The position numbers and the translations under genes are program-made. Below are positions 50,611 to 62,355 of a stretch of DNA of 64,000 nt, in pieces (position 1 is the stretch's first letter; every line of letters begins with the position of its first letter). Location: positions 6,143,287 to 6,207,286 of the forward strand of contig NC_039514.1 of assembly GCF_003672135.1 (NCBI RefSeq), in the 5' to 3' direction. The notes under the pieces were generated by a model. That model worked only from the letters and a program-made list of their open reading frames with translations, ran no database searches and had not been told where the DNA came from. Source of the DNA: Ooceraea biroi (taxonomy: Eukaryota; Arthropoda; Insecta; Hymenoptera; Formicidae).

Positions 50611-52704
50611 GTGATTTCATCCCTGTGTAGGAGTTAATCCCGGATCCGCAGACTCGCGACGAGCTCGTGTCGCGTTTATTCGGACTCGGGTGCGAACAAA
50701 AGCGCCAGAGATGTAATAATATTGTAACAAAACGTTTCTGTCATTTGTATTATATTAGGTGTATGCAAAAGTTTTTAGTCATTTTTTACAGTTTTCGGTT
50801 TTTAGGTGCAATATAATTAAGTCATTAAAATATTTACCCTCGTTTTTACGAATCTCTGTCGTCTCTCGGATAAGTTTTGAATCTATTCCGGTAGAAGAGC
50901 CCGGTTCGAGAGACTTTATTCACTTGAGAACCGTAATGGAGAACAGTCAGGAGAGCGGTTTGCTTGCGTGGGATAAAAACGGTTTCGAGCGCGGATGTGT
51001 GACTCGATGATAATGCGTGACGGCGTTACGCGGCGCGGATAATTGGGCTACAAAATGAGACGGCACGCGAAATGAGATTACATTAGCGCTCATCATTGTG
51101 TTCGGCGCACACGAGCTCGTTCTCCTTGCATCGTTAATGTACGCGCACGCGAGGCAAGAAATCCGGCAGCTTCATTATATGCGAGCCTCCTTTTCTCGTA
51201 ATAGGAATGACGGGCGTCTTCTTCCAGTTGCTGCTCGTGATCGGCATACTGTACGCGTACTGTACCGGTTTCACGCGAAACGTAGTCGCGATATCCAGCC
51301 TCTGCTGCATCGCGCCGATCGTGTTCGGCGTGACGATGGCCTTCATGCCGGAGAGCCCGCTGTTCTACTTGAATAAAGATAGGGAAGAGGACGCGCGAAA
51401 GTCCATGCGATTCTTCCGCGGCCCAGATTTCGACATCGAGCCGGAGATAGAGGCCTTCAAGGTTGGTTCGACTCGCGAATCGTCACGGTTTTGTAATACT
51501 ATCGAGCGACATTTTAATCAACTTTTTGACAACGAGCAACGTCTAAAATAGCGTGAAGAAAAAAATTCGCATTAGAAAATTAGATAATAGGTTTGAATAA
51601 AATTACCACTCTCTCAAGTACCTCTTTACTTTACATTAATTTCTTTCTCTAAAATAACTCGCTCATTTACAAGAGAATTTACAAGATAGCGACGCGCGAT
51701 AATCTCGTAATTGTAATCGCGAGATATTAATCTGCACTTTCACGAAACGGGAGAAAACAGGAGCAGGCGGAGAAGAGCAAGCTGGTAAAGTTGAACATCT
51801 CGATCTTCCTGAACAAGCCGGTGCTGAAGACGATGGCGGTGGCCTACGGGCTGATGTTCGCCCAGCAGTTTAGCGGCATTAACGCCATGATATTCTACGG
51901 CGTGACGATCCTCGAGTCGACTGGCGTCGGCATGGAGTCCCTCGTCGAGCTGGTAATTTTCGGCGTCGTCCAGGTGGTAGCCTGCGTGGCGTCCGCGCTG
52001 TTGATCGACAAGGTTACTTTAATTATTCGATTATCGTGATCGTCGACGTGCTCTACAGATCTCGCGATCTATAATTTATCTATCGGCCGGCTGGCATTAC
52101 CTCCGCAGCTGGGCCGCAAGGTGCTCATGGTGCTCTCCGAGGCGTTTATGTGCGTCTGCCTGACAGCCCTGGCGGGCTTCTTCGTCCTGAAGACTTACAT
52201 GCCGGAGCAGGCAGATAAGATGCATTGGCTGCCGCTCACGTCCATCTGTGTCTACATACTCGCCTTCTGCTTCGGGGCCGGTTAGTAATAGCGATGATAA
52301 GCACGGATGCCAAACTCACCTGAACGTTTCCCGCTAGTCGAGCGCGTTGTGTCTTCTTTCTCGCTAGATATTTAGGGAGATATTTAATGAGAACGTAAGA
52401 ATCTCACTGAGTATTTCCAGGTCCGATTCCCTGGGCCTACATGGGCGAGATTTTCCCTACGCGCTTGAAGGGTGCAGCATCGTCCAGCGCGGCTTTCTTC
52501 AATTGGATGTTGGCGTTCACGGTTACGATATCCTTTCCAAGCGCCGTCGACGCGTTCGGTAACGCCGCGGTGCTCTTCTTCTTCGCTCTGATATGCTTCC
52601 TGAGCGTGTTCTTCGTTATCTTCTTCATGGTCGAGACCAAAGGCAAGACCTTCGCGGAAATACAACAAGAGTTTGGAACTCACATGATCAACAATACGCA
52701 TTGA
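50175..52704 (+). CDS. Tret1-like: Facilitated trehalose transporter Tret1-like (MFS sugar porter), five coding exons
   Basis: This is a sugar porter of the major facilitator superfamily, expected to be a 12-helix plasma-membrane uniporter for trehalose or a hexose. Coding segments are 50175-50610, 51205-51461, 51761-52012, 52109-52280 and 52421-52704. All four introns are GT-AG (594, 299, 96 and 140 bp) with phases 1, 0, 0 and 1, and the joined frame is open for 466 residues, the usual family length. Motifs seen, in order: the helix 1 core GLGWSAPC at 36-43, the loop 2-3 motif DRIGRK at 82-87, helix 4/5 APMYSAEISEKQIRG ending at 146, PESP at 194-197, helix 7 QQFSGIN at 266-272, the loop 8-9 motif DKLGRK at 314-319 (split by intron 3), helix 10 GPIPWAYMGEIFPTRLKG at 373-390, and the C-terminal signature ETKGKT at 444-449. 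Family assignment is firm; substrate is inference. The first methionine is uncertain: 50133 and 50175 are both in frame, and an acceptor at 50250 suggests a missing upstream exon. Nothing visible shows regulation. Confidence 0.93.
50231..50250 (+). promoter_or_regulatory. Probable splice acceptor inside the annotated exon 1
   Basis: A run rich in pyrimidines (CTTTCTTTGCTTTCGCGCAG) ends in CAG immediately before the conserved transporter core. The downstream frame requires one base from an upstream exon (phase 1), the same phase as intron 1. If it is used, the first 25 residues of the single-exon model are not coding and a separate 5' exon exists. The competing reading is that it is just in-frame coding sequence, since the frame stays open through it back to 50133. 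Confidence 0.5.
51205..51461 (+). CDS. Tret1-like: Transporter coding exon 2 (residues 146-231)
   Basis: The acceptor is a pyrimidine-rich run ending in TAATAG at 51204, and the donor is AAG|GTTGGT at 51462. The exon encodes helices 5 and 6 (FFQLLLVIGILYAYCTGF and the following hydrophobic stretch), then PESPLFYL at 194-201 and the acidic/basic start of the large cytoplasmic loop with EIEAF at 226-230. The first two bases complete the Gly146 codon from exon 1; the exon ends in phase 0. Confidence 0.93.
51761..52012 (+). CDS. Tret1-like: Transporter coding exon 3 (residues 232-315)
   Basis: The acceptor at 51760 is weak in pyrimidines (GAGAAAACAG), but the frame is right and a second AG lies six bases on. 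The exon encodes the end of the central loop (EQAEKSKLVKLNI), helix 7 with AQQFSGINAMIFYG and helix 8, and stops after LLIDK at the donor AAG|GTTACT (52013). In this family the helix 7 segment lies in the sugar path; QQFSGIN is intact. Confidence 0.92.
52109..52280 (+). CDS. Tret1-like: Transporter coding exon 4 (residues 316-373)
   Basis: The acceptor is CTCCGCAG at 52108 and the donor is GCCG|GTTAGT at 52281. The exon begins with LGRK, which completes the DKLGRK loop motif. It encodes helix 9, an extracellular loop (TYMPEQADKMHW) and the start of helix 10 (LAFCFGAG). It ends in phase 1, splitting the Gly373 codon. Confidence 0.93.
52421..52704 (+). CDS. Tret1-like: Transporter coding exon 5 (residues 373-466 and stop)
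   Basis: The acceptor is GTATTTCCAG at 52420. The exon encodes helix 10 (GPIPWAYMGEIFPTRLKG), helices 11 and 12 (two hydrophobic runs at about 397-412 and 421-442), the cytoplasmic signature VETKGKTFAEIQQEF at 443-457 and a short tail ending in NNTH. The TGA stop is at 52702-52704. This is the normal C-terminus of the family, with no truncation. Confidence 0.94.
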
Positions 52705-52772
52705 ATGTAACGTAGCAAGTATTATAATTTCCAATGGAGCAAACGGAAACAAAGCTTCCTCTATAAAACTTG

Positions 52773-52778
52773 AATAAA
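52773..52778 (+). terminator. Poly(A) signal of the transporter gene
   Basis: A canonical AATAAA hexamer lies 69 bases after the stop codon, in otherwise non-coding sequence, and would give a short 3' UTR of roughly 90 bases. No nearer hexamer was seen. The actual cleavage site is not determined. Confidence 0.65.
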
Positions 52779-53459
52779 CGCAGAGACGCAACGAGTCAAT
52801 CATGTTTATTTGATCACGCAATTTAATGCATTAACGTCGACAGTTTGCGTGCGTGAGAAGCTTCGAGTTACTGACGGCACGCAAATTATCCATTGTGAAA
52901 ACGAGAGGGATTTCGAAGGGAAACGTGAAAGTTCAGCGAAAATAAAGCAGCGCCGTCTTTCTTGCTTGCATCGTTCCACGTATAATAAATCTCAGATTAT
53001 GCGGCAATAAATGCGAGACTAAACGTGCATGACTCGCGCCTGATGTCAGCAATTATCGGGGAAATATCGACGTATCAGCGAGACGCTCCGTCGATCGTGG
53101 GATCGATCCGTGATTTGGTCATTTCTGTGGAAATTGTCTCGCGCGAGTAACGGCAATTTTAACGTCAGCCGCGTGTCTCCATTTAAGTAAACTCTCCGTC
53201 GAGGACGTGGGCGTGATGCCTACTGAAATAATTCGCAGATAAGTGAATTCCTGACGGGAAGTGGGACGCGCGATAAGCGGCGAACGAGCGCGCGGAGGAT
53301 GGAGGAGGCTAAACTTGAACCGCGATATTATTATATGTATATGCAACGCGCTACATGCCGCGATACGCATCGCGAAGCAGTCACTGCACACTTATGGCCT
53401 TGGCCGAATCATTTGGTATTAACAATGATCGCGTGATCGAGAGAGAGCGCTCGGCCGTG

Positions 53460-53502
53460 ATAATATTTTATAATATTTTTATATTAATATATAAAATATT
53501 AT
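53460..53502. repeat. AT-only hairpin, 13-bp perfect arms
   Basis: ATAATATTTTATA at 53460-53472 and TATAAAATATTAT at 53490-53502 are perfect inverted copies around a 17-base AT loop. Confidence 0.8.
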
Positions 53503-53921
53503 TTTAATATTATTTCAAAACGAGGATTTCTCAATTCGATTGCGTGCATCTCGCTGTTTGCAGATTATTATTATTATATTCTATTATTATATCCGAACCG
53601 AATATTCGCGGACGGAATAGATACGCAACGAGATGAATGATGATGCTGATATCAGCAAGCTGTGAATCGGAAAGAGGCGGCCGTGTTGGCGGAATTACTA
53701 GACGATTTTACGTAATCATTTTAAATTTTGCATAAATATCAAGTATCGAGTCTCTCGTTGATTTTCATGAAATTTTCACTGAATGAAACAGTACCTCGTG
53801 TAATCGCAAAGTATGAAAAAAACTTGTTAACAATAATTCTCTCAGTGCAGCTTTTCGACTCAAAGTGCAAGCATCGCACGATAGCTTCCCTTTATTCGAT
53901 TTTGTCGTCGACGACGAGAAC

Positions 53922-53962
<41 letters not shown>
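53922..53962 (+). repeat. (GAT)n microsatellite
   Basis: About thirteen uninterrupted GAT units, flanked on both sides by ACG/GAC repeats. It makes a poly-Met, poly-Asp or poly-stop reading depending on frame; no coding use is supported. Confidence 0.95.
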
Positions 53963-53963
<1 letters not shown>

Positions 53964-56230
53964 GACGACGATTCCGATGCGTCGATTTGTCATGCAGCTG
54001 CCATCACTCGGTAGACGCTCGCTTTCATCGATTATGCATTCGAATTTATATTTATGAAGCGTCGCCGAGCGTGCACACGCACACAGAGTGTCGCCGTTCT
54101 AATAACGAATGCCGCCGTAAAACCTCTTTGAACATCGGGCGCAGCGAACCCGGCGTTACATTCCTGCTTGGCAGTCGTCTGGGTTCACTGCCTACTCGGG
54201 ATTCCTTTTTCTTCCTTTTTTCATTTATTTTCCTTTTTTTTTATCATGCATTCGCACGTTTCGCGGATTTTTTCCATTTGGACGGCAGACGGATACGCTC
54301 TCACGCAGATGAGAGTATCTAGAGTATCTCAAATATCTCGTGTGAGGGTGCGCGTTCCTTCCGCGTTCTCCAGCTCGCTAGTAATCTCTGATTTATCTGG
54401 GAATGGTTATTCATAATCGGGATTTGCGCGAATGTCAATTTAGCATAACTACGCTTGCGGTGCAGGTACGGTAAACGAGATAGTTCTTGTTATGAATGAT
54501 TCAGAATAATCTCAAGGCACTTGCGATGTTCTCGATTAAGGAATAATTTATACATGCTTGCTGCGTGTTGGTTCCATTAACGAACAGCGTTCAATTTTAT
54601 ATCTCGGTAATAAATGCTACAGTTAATTTTGAAAGATTAAACTTGAAGATCGATATCTCCTTAATAAACGACACGAAATGTAACAAGATATGCAACAAGA
54701 TTCGTACGGATGAATAAATCGTGATGCACTTTTGCAAATGAGACAATTCTTGATAAAATCATCTTAAGATACTTGCAATGTACTCGATAAAACATTCTTT
54801 TACATATTCCCTGCAAATGCGAACACTATCAAGTGGGTCAATTGGGTTAAAAAGTTCGCTTCGACTTTTGCATAAAATTTTATTATACTTTATTGCAGTC
54901 AGCAGAAAGAAATATATCAACCAAGTACTTATTATCGTCTATGATTAGACATATCGTCAGAAATTCAAAAGACTTAATTTTGTCAATATAATATCGAAAA
55001 CGTGTGCGGAAACAAGACAACGAGGAGATAAGGGACTGGTCGCAGGCACACGAAACAGGCCAAGCAGGCAGCAGCAGACGAGTTTTTCACGCGAGGCGGG
55101 TCCTCTCTCGTGGGAAGAAGCCGAACTTCTTCTTCACGATCGCCGACCGACGAAACCGGCAGAAACGGAACGAGTCCGGCGAAAAATCGCGGGCAATTTT
55201 TGTTGGCACGATCGAGAGGCGTGACGTCGGATTCGCCGCGCTTCTTCCTTGATCGATCTTTCGGTTATCGCGTGTATCATCGTCACGTCATCTCGTCAGT
55301 GTGCGTCGGGTCCAACAAGATTTTGTGGAACGACCACCCTGTTTGCGATCCCGCGCGACGCGTTTAATTCGCCGAGCAACAATAGCGAGGGCCGAGTAGT
55401 CGGTCGGTTTTAATTCGCCGGCAGGTTACGTGAATGTGTGGCGTAACGCGTAATTTAATGCCGTACACGTAAGTCGATACGTCGGCTCGTCGTAAACAGG
55501 TTTCCAGGCGATGACAATTTTCGAGAGCGCGTTCCTCCACTTGTCGTATCCGGTACGATGTGATACGTCTGTCACCCAAAACCAGCCGCACGCTGGGCAT
55601 TGCGTATATCGATCTGGTATCGACTTCCGTTCCGCACCGATACTGCGCCGGAAAATGTCGCGCGTTGTTCTCAGCTGACAGATTCACAGAAAGACAAACG
55701 TATTGGAAATTATTTGTAAGAATTTCATTTAACTGCCAGCCGAGATAGATCTGATATAATTGCGTCTTTATTGGCGCTGTTGCGTGATTTGATATCGATT
55801 TCTGGATGCCCGCGTCGAGAAGCGACGAGTTTCGAAATTGCGAGCGGATTTGAATGAAAACGGAGAAAGAGTTGGCCGAGCAAAGACGAAGATGAATGAG
55901 GAAAACATGGATAAATGGAGGACGAGTGTTATAATTGGATTTGACTACCGGTTCAGGACTGCGTCCATTCGTTTCTGCTTCCATTCGTCTTTCGCGTCTT
56001 GGATTCGCGGTAACCCGAGGCAGACTCCGATTGTAATCGTCTCCACCGTGGAAGCCTCAAATTTGAGACAAGCGTGCAATTTGCGGCGTAAAATCTGCGG
56101 CAGAAAATTTCATCAAATTGCCCTCTGAAAGGCGCATGCGAAATACAGTGTCATCTTCCCTGTCATCTCCCAATTCCCAAACCGTTCACGAACGAATAAT
56201 TTATCGCAAATTTTAAAACGCTCGCACGCA

Positions 56231-59200
56231 TCACGCGGTCGCTTCGGAATCGGACTCGGGCAGGAAGAACTCACGTGGACGAAATTTATTTCCCGGACAA
56301 AGCCTGCCTAAGTGCTGTCCCGCGTGGCAGAGAGTTTCGTTTCGATACAAGCGATTATGTTGGCTCGCAGCGGGAGAAGCCTCGCTGAGGAACAAGAAAA
56401 ACCGTCCTCGGCGAACTGTCTCGGGAAGAGCAGCGGTGCTTGCCGTTTTCTTGCCTGGTGCGTATGTGTATATGTGTGTGCGCCACGCAGGAGAAGCAGA
56501 AGAAGAAAGCAAGCGGCTAAGCGTCGCCGAGCGGGTCTCTAACAAGCAATAAGCGATATATCGAGTATATACGCGGTTCCCATCTGGCCCCGGTACTCGA
56601 AGCCCCCGCGGCACTTCCCGGAGAGGTTGTCGCAGACGGGAAATAAATAAATAGAAAGCACGTCGGGGCGAGTGAACGCGCTTGCATCCGCGCGTGGTGG
56701 CCCCGGCCGACCCGGAGGAAATTGGCAGCAGCCGGAACATCGGCTGTGTGTTTCTCACATACATTTCGCTCGCCGGGAGGACAGAAACGGGAGAAGGAGG
56801 AGAGTGACGACGATGACGAGGACGACGATCATACTCCGTGCCCCCAGGGCGCCGGTTCCGCGTCGCGGCGTCGCCGCGTCTTCTCGTCGAATCCGTCCAA
56901 TATTCAGCATCATCTCGCCGCGATGAAGAATCTTTCTCTCTCTCTTTTTCCATCTTTGTTTCTGTCTCTATCTCATCTGCTAGTTGCTTTGATTCCCGTT
57001 TCATGAACGAAACTCAGCTCTTTTTGCATCAAGAAGTGCATTGCTCTCGAAAGCGTCCGATGAATTTTCTGTCTCTCTTTACGCCGAATACAGTTGACGA
57101 GAACGCAACGTTGACATTCGGCCAATCCGAAAATGGGTCGTACGACGATGTAATCGTCATCCTCGTCCCTCTCTTCTCTGTGCTTTGATGCTCCACCAAT
57201 TTGGCGGCGGATATGCGGCGTTATTCGTTAATTTCGGATTCAACCGTTGCGATATCTGCCTGCGCTGCAACGGCGCGCGTTTATCTCGCCTTTCATCGGT
57301 CGTCACGCGTTGCAAATGCGTTTTGACCGATTTGCAAACTGTTCGCGTCGCGTTTCAGATAATTACGAATTTAAAGCTGCCCGACCTCGCTCCCCCACAG
57401 CGTCGAAATCGCGGAAAGAGATGATGCTTGATGAAATTCTTTTAGAGAGCGCGATGATGTGTTACAAAATGATTCAAAGAGAGTATTATTTTAAGTGATA
57501 ATTGATGATAATTGCGTTCTTTCTCTCTCGAAATAAGTTACTCTAAAAATTATCGAGAATGTGAATGAAGGAGAACGATAAGGGAGGTAAAACCCACCAC
57601 CAACGTGCATCAATCTCGCATCTCATATCGTCTTGTGGTGCGTAGCGTCTTTGTTTCGTCATCGAGGAGGCGTCGGCGGCGGTAACAGATTAAATTCGCG
57701 GTAATAGATTCGCCGATGATTCCTTAACTCGCGCGCATCCGTCCACGCCGATCTGCTCGATGCATTCGCGCTCGGACGAAACACGCGTCGTGATAACTTA
57801 AACTCCAGTTTTGCAAATACTTCTCTTCGGAGACACGGACGGATGCACACGCACGTTCTCTCGCTCCTTGTCCTCCTCTCTCTCGCTCTCTCTCTTTAGC
57901 CCCCTTTCCTCCCCCTCTCGTCGCGCCACAACCCACACGCACGCCAATCCGCACTTCAAGGCTCTCTCGTACGCTCTCGTGCCCCCGCACGCGGATGACT
58001 TGGCGGACGGTACACGCTCTTGTACAGAACTCGCGTGAGCCCGCACTCGCGCATGCGTGTGTTCGTTCGTTCGCTCGCTCGCTCGCGCCTTCCCTCCCGC
58101 CCTTTCCTCCGCGTCGGAGGAATTGCACACTGCACCATTGCACCGTCGACCGTGAGGCCAACGGCCTCTCTCCGCGTGGTATCGCCGCGCCGGCTCGCTC
58201 GCGGCAGCGACAGCTCGCGCGACCCAAAGAGGGCCGAAAAGAGCCACGGAGTCTGCATGTCTCTCTCTCTCTCTCTCTCTCTCTCTTCATTTCTCTCTTC
58301 TTTTTTTTCTTTTTGTTTGTCTCTTTCTTTTTGCCGGTCGTGCCATTACTACTCGCGAGAGACCGCGTCGCGCGCCGCGCTTAAATTAAAATTAATCGCC
58401 CTCATTGTACATGGCGATTACGCGAGGCGTCATGTCGGACCAGCCGAGCTATTATCGCGGCGAGATTGCAGCGCCGCACGCCGATTCTTCTCAATTTTGC
58501 GAATACGCGAGTGTGTATGCCTGCACACGGCGAAAAGGAAAGCGTTTGTGTACCTAGATAAACGTTTATACACCTCTGCTTATGCTAGCTATCTTTATTG
58601 GCATCTCATTTATTCTATGGCTGTAATGCAGACACAGAGGCAAATACAAACGATACAAACAACTCGCACGATCTATAATTACTCATAAATGTATGATAAC
58701 GTGTATTATAACAATGATACAAACACGGATCGCGATTGAAACTCGTTTACCGAGACACGCCTATAATACCGATCATCCTCTCTCGCTACCGCCAACGCGA
58801 TAGTTTTATCGAAAGCCGTTGTTTATCCACGTCTCTCCGACTTCAGTTCACGTGGGGATGTCCATTGATCGCACGCTGGTGGCATCCGTAACGCGAGCAC
58901 TCGCTCGCATTGTTCGTGGTCTACGCAGAAGCCTCGCTTTCGTTGATCGGCCAATCCGGCCGATTCGCCGATATCGCGTCCGGTATCGGCCGTGGAGGCT
59001 CTATAAATAAATTGGCCGCAGAAATAAAGCGTATCGCAGCCCCACGCCAGGCCGATCTCGCGACTCGCCGATATAGTAACGTTGCACGCGCGAGCGAGCG
59101 AGCGATCGTGCGCGTTATCACGCAGCTGCTATCTGCTCTCCTCTGTACGCCGCGCGCGCACAATCGCGCGAGGAGGACGACGACGATGTCAATGGAGCTC

Positions 59201-59500
59201 GCTGTTCGATTCGCCTCCTCGCCTTCGCGCGATCCCTTTATCGCGTATCCGCGACGGAATAAAAAGCCACTCTCCGCGCGAATTCAATGGGCGCGCGCGC
59301 TATCGCATCCTTTTCCCTTTTTCTTTTCTTTTTTTATCTTCCCCTTTTTTTCTTTCGACTGAGATTTCGGTCGTCTCCACTTTATCCTTTCTTCGGATGC
59401 GCGACGCGTCGCGAGATCATCTCTCTCCGCGGAAAGACAGAGAAAGAGAAGGAACGAGGCCGAATCCGAGCCAGAAACGAACGCAAAACCGCCGATAGCT
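56231..59500. other. GC- and CT-rich block without a supported gene
   Basis: CpG-rich sequence with CT tracts at 57876-57898 and 58260-58287 and clusters of GCTC repeats (58066-58086). Long open frames on both strands (minus 56231-57004, minus 57724-58290, plus 58020-58688) consist largely of Arg/Glu or Ser/Leu runs. The composition would suit a promoter or first exon region, but no gene model follows. Confidence 0.45.
58260..58287 (+). repeat. (CT)n microsatellite
   Basis: About thirteen uninterrupted CT units, followed by a T/C-rich tail to about 58335. Confidence 0.9.
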
Positions 59501-61083
59501 AGTCAAAATTTATTTGCACCTTCGTACTCGCGTAATTCGCGATTTATCGCGCGCGTGTATGACGATGCCGCGTTTGCCGCTCCACGTGCTGCAAGCAAGC
59601 AAGCAAGCAATCGCGCTGCCTGCCGAGATGTGTCGCGATAAAATTAATAACACGAATTGTATTCGACTCAGCGTCCTACCATTGTGACTCCGAAGATGAA
59701 GACTCCGAGGTCCCTCCGAGAGACGACGAGAGGGAAAGGGAGGAGGCGAAGGCATGAATGACGAGCAAGAGCTCGTCATTAAAATTTGCATCCTCGGAAT
59801 CTTTGTATCTTCGAGAGAGCCGCGAGCTGCTACTTGCACGTCATTGTGTTGCCTCGTCATCAATGGGAGTCTTTGTCTTCGAGGACTTTTGCTTTTCTTT
59901 GTATTCTTCCTGCGTTTGTGATGATTCCTTGAGTACATCCTGTGCCCATCCTGCTCGTTTCATTAACAAATAAGATTTATTTATATTCAGACCGTCGCGC
60001 GATGTTACACGATGCTCTTCGGCGCTGCTGTGCGCGTGTGTCATGTAGAATGTAGAAATTATTGAAAAAATAAGAAAAATTATAATTAGAACAAATAATG
60101 TTATTTTGAAGTTATAAAGAAAGGTTCAATTTTTTTCATTGGAAATTAATCCTGAGAAGTAAAAGAAAATGATTAATAAACCCTCTACTGAAATATAAAA
60201 TTCAAGATAAACAGTCACGCACACGCGACATGCTGTTGCACAAATGTAGTCGCGCTTATATTTAATCCGTGCTTTCTTATAAAAAATACGCGGTCGATCG
60301 GTCGGCGCGTAACGGCTCGTTGAATTTGATTAACGCAATTCATGTCAGCGGTGACAAATACATCCCGGCCGATTAATGTTAATCAAGCGACGACAGCGAA
60401 ATGCGCGCGTACTCTCCTCCTCGCGTCCTGCGGCCACGATGATGGATTTTAATATTCGAACGAGGGCGCTTTGGCCATACAGCGTCATTTATCAAGGCGA
60501 TCAGCGTAATGGAACCGCATGCGGTATGCATAATGCAAAGTCGGACTACAGAAGGAGTGTTTTTCACTCGCTCGCAGTTCATGAAATCGTATGTCGACGC
60601 GTGCAATTAACATGAATCCATTAAAGGCGATAATTATAAATAATCTCGTTTTTGCTTTCTGTACGAACGATACAATCATCAGCAACCTTGACTGGTTTGG
60701 AAATTGGACTGAAAAATAGCCTGAAAAATCAAACGACTCGTTTGAGAATTAGACCGGAAACTTTTCCAAGACTCATGTTGTTTTTATACCCATTTAATAA
60801 AAAAAATGTCTCGGAGATGCAATTTGCATTGCCGTTAACGTAATTAATTAATTAGCGGCTATTGAGTTGTACTTGTAATGTTCAAAATAAAATCTTGCGA
60901 CCGTCAAAATCTTGCAACGTATCATTAACTTTCGTTTTACCGCGCTCTCTCTCCTTTCCCCCTTTTCCTCTTTCTCTCTCTTCCTCTCTGTAAACAAGCG
61001 ATTGACAGATAGACGACGCGACAGGATGGGCTCGTTTGACGCGCGAATTTGTTTCCGTCGCCGTTGCGGGCAACGGTGCGTGC

Positions 61084-61119
61084 ATCTCTCTCTTTCTCTT
61101 TTTCTCTTTCTCTCTCTTT
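61084..61119 (+). repeat. CT-rich microsatellite
   Basis: A pyrimidine-only tract of CT units with TTT interruptions; a second such tract lies 95-140 bases upstream. Confidence 0.85.
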
Positions 61120-62301
61120 GCGGCGACCCAATTGCATATAACGCGCGCGTGTGCATTCGCTTGATACGCGCGCAGCCTCTGCGGGACGCCTGTACCGTTG
61201 TCGATAGGACCGTGATTCGCGCCATCCGGTAAAACGACTTCTCTCTCTGTCTATCTCTCTTTTCTCTCCGATTCCCTTTACGGGAACGACGATGACGGAG
61301 ATGGCGATGGCCCGGCTCGCCTGATTCTGATCGCGACGTAAACCGGTCCTGTCCGTCGTCCGAAGTCACCGTGCGATCCGACGAGGCCTCCCCGAGGTAG
61401 TAAAGCGTATCGCAGCGCGCAAAGCGGCTGGACCGATGCCGGAGAACGGAGTATTCGCGTGCAGCCGGCGCAATTTGCGCGGCTCCTCTCGCGTAAGCGA
61501 TTCGTATTCAATTGTCCGACTACCACGTTACTCTCGAGGAACACCCGAACGAAAATGCGACGCGCAATTGTTCCTCGTGCAATAATAAAAGAGAGAGAAA
61601 AGAAAAGAAGAACAGGGAGAAATGGAAAAAACAGCGCAAGTCGTTGCGTTTTTGCGAGCATTTTGTTCACGTGGATAGCGTGCGTTTTTGATGATACTCG
61701 AAAAGGTGTTTAGCTTTTTTATTATTTATAGAGCAACGCAACTCGTGCTCGCGGGAACCCGTGTCGATACAAGCAAGCGTGAGATTTTCCTTCGATTTTA
61801 CTCTGCGATTCTGCTTTTTAGTCGCTTCCGATTTCGAGTTCAGGACATCGACGATTGCAGTCAGCGATCGATCGCCAGAAATTATAATAATTATAAGGAA
61901 TTATAATATCAGTTATATAATAATAATTATTATTTAGTTTAATTTGTCGCCATCTGGATGCGATCCGGATTATTTAGTTAATGACCCAGAACTTGTTTGA
62001 CAAGGAAAGGAAGAAAGGGCGCGAGACAGGAAGCAGCATCGCGCGAGGCGGCTGCAGTAGCAATTGCATCGCATTGCACGCCGTTAAACGCGCCTCGCGT
62101 CTTCTTCTCCGTTTTTCGCTCCGACATGTCTCAATTATTTCGCTATTACCATTACGCCATTATCCCCGGCGTATTACCGGACGAATTACGGTGGCGGCAT
62201 GCGATTTCATTGCTTCCCGGCGAGACGACGCGGGATGATCGTGATCAAAGCCGGTCGTGCTGCTCGCGGCGCGTGATTAATGCTCGCCGTCGATTAGCCC
62301 T

Positions 62302-62355
62302 GACTAATGTTGGACTAATGTTGGACTAATGTCAGTCTTAGCGTCCTGACATTAG
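62302..62355. repeat. Tandem GGACTAATGTT units ending in a hairpin
   Basis: GACTAATGT occurs three times in steps of about 11 bases. The last copy forms CTAATGTCAG (62326-62335), which pairs perfectly with CTGACATTAG (62346-62355) around a ten-base loop. Confidence 0.8.

Larger units (their letters stand above)
52779..56230. other. Gene-free stretch downstream of the transporter
   Basis: No gene is recognised. It holds an AT-rich hairpin (53460-53502), a GAT tract (53922-53962), AT-rich sequence at 54540-54990 and a 206-codon minus-strand open frame at 55364-55984 without a known domain. Confidence 0.5.

Noticed and set aside
52384..52821. 145-codon minus-strand frame over the last transporter exon
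   Set aside because: It is a shadow of the coding exon, whose plus-strand frame has family motifs.
57724..58688. Long frames on both strands over the CT-rich block
   Set aside because: The products are Arg/Glu or Ser/Leu repeats made by the microsatellites.
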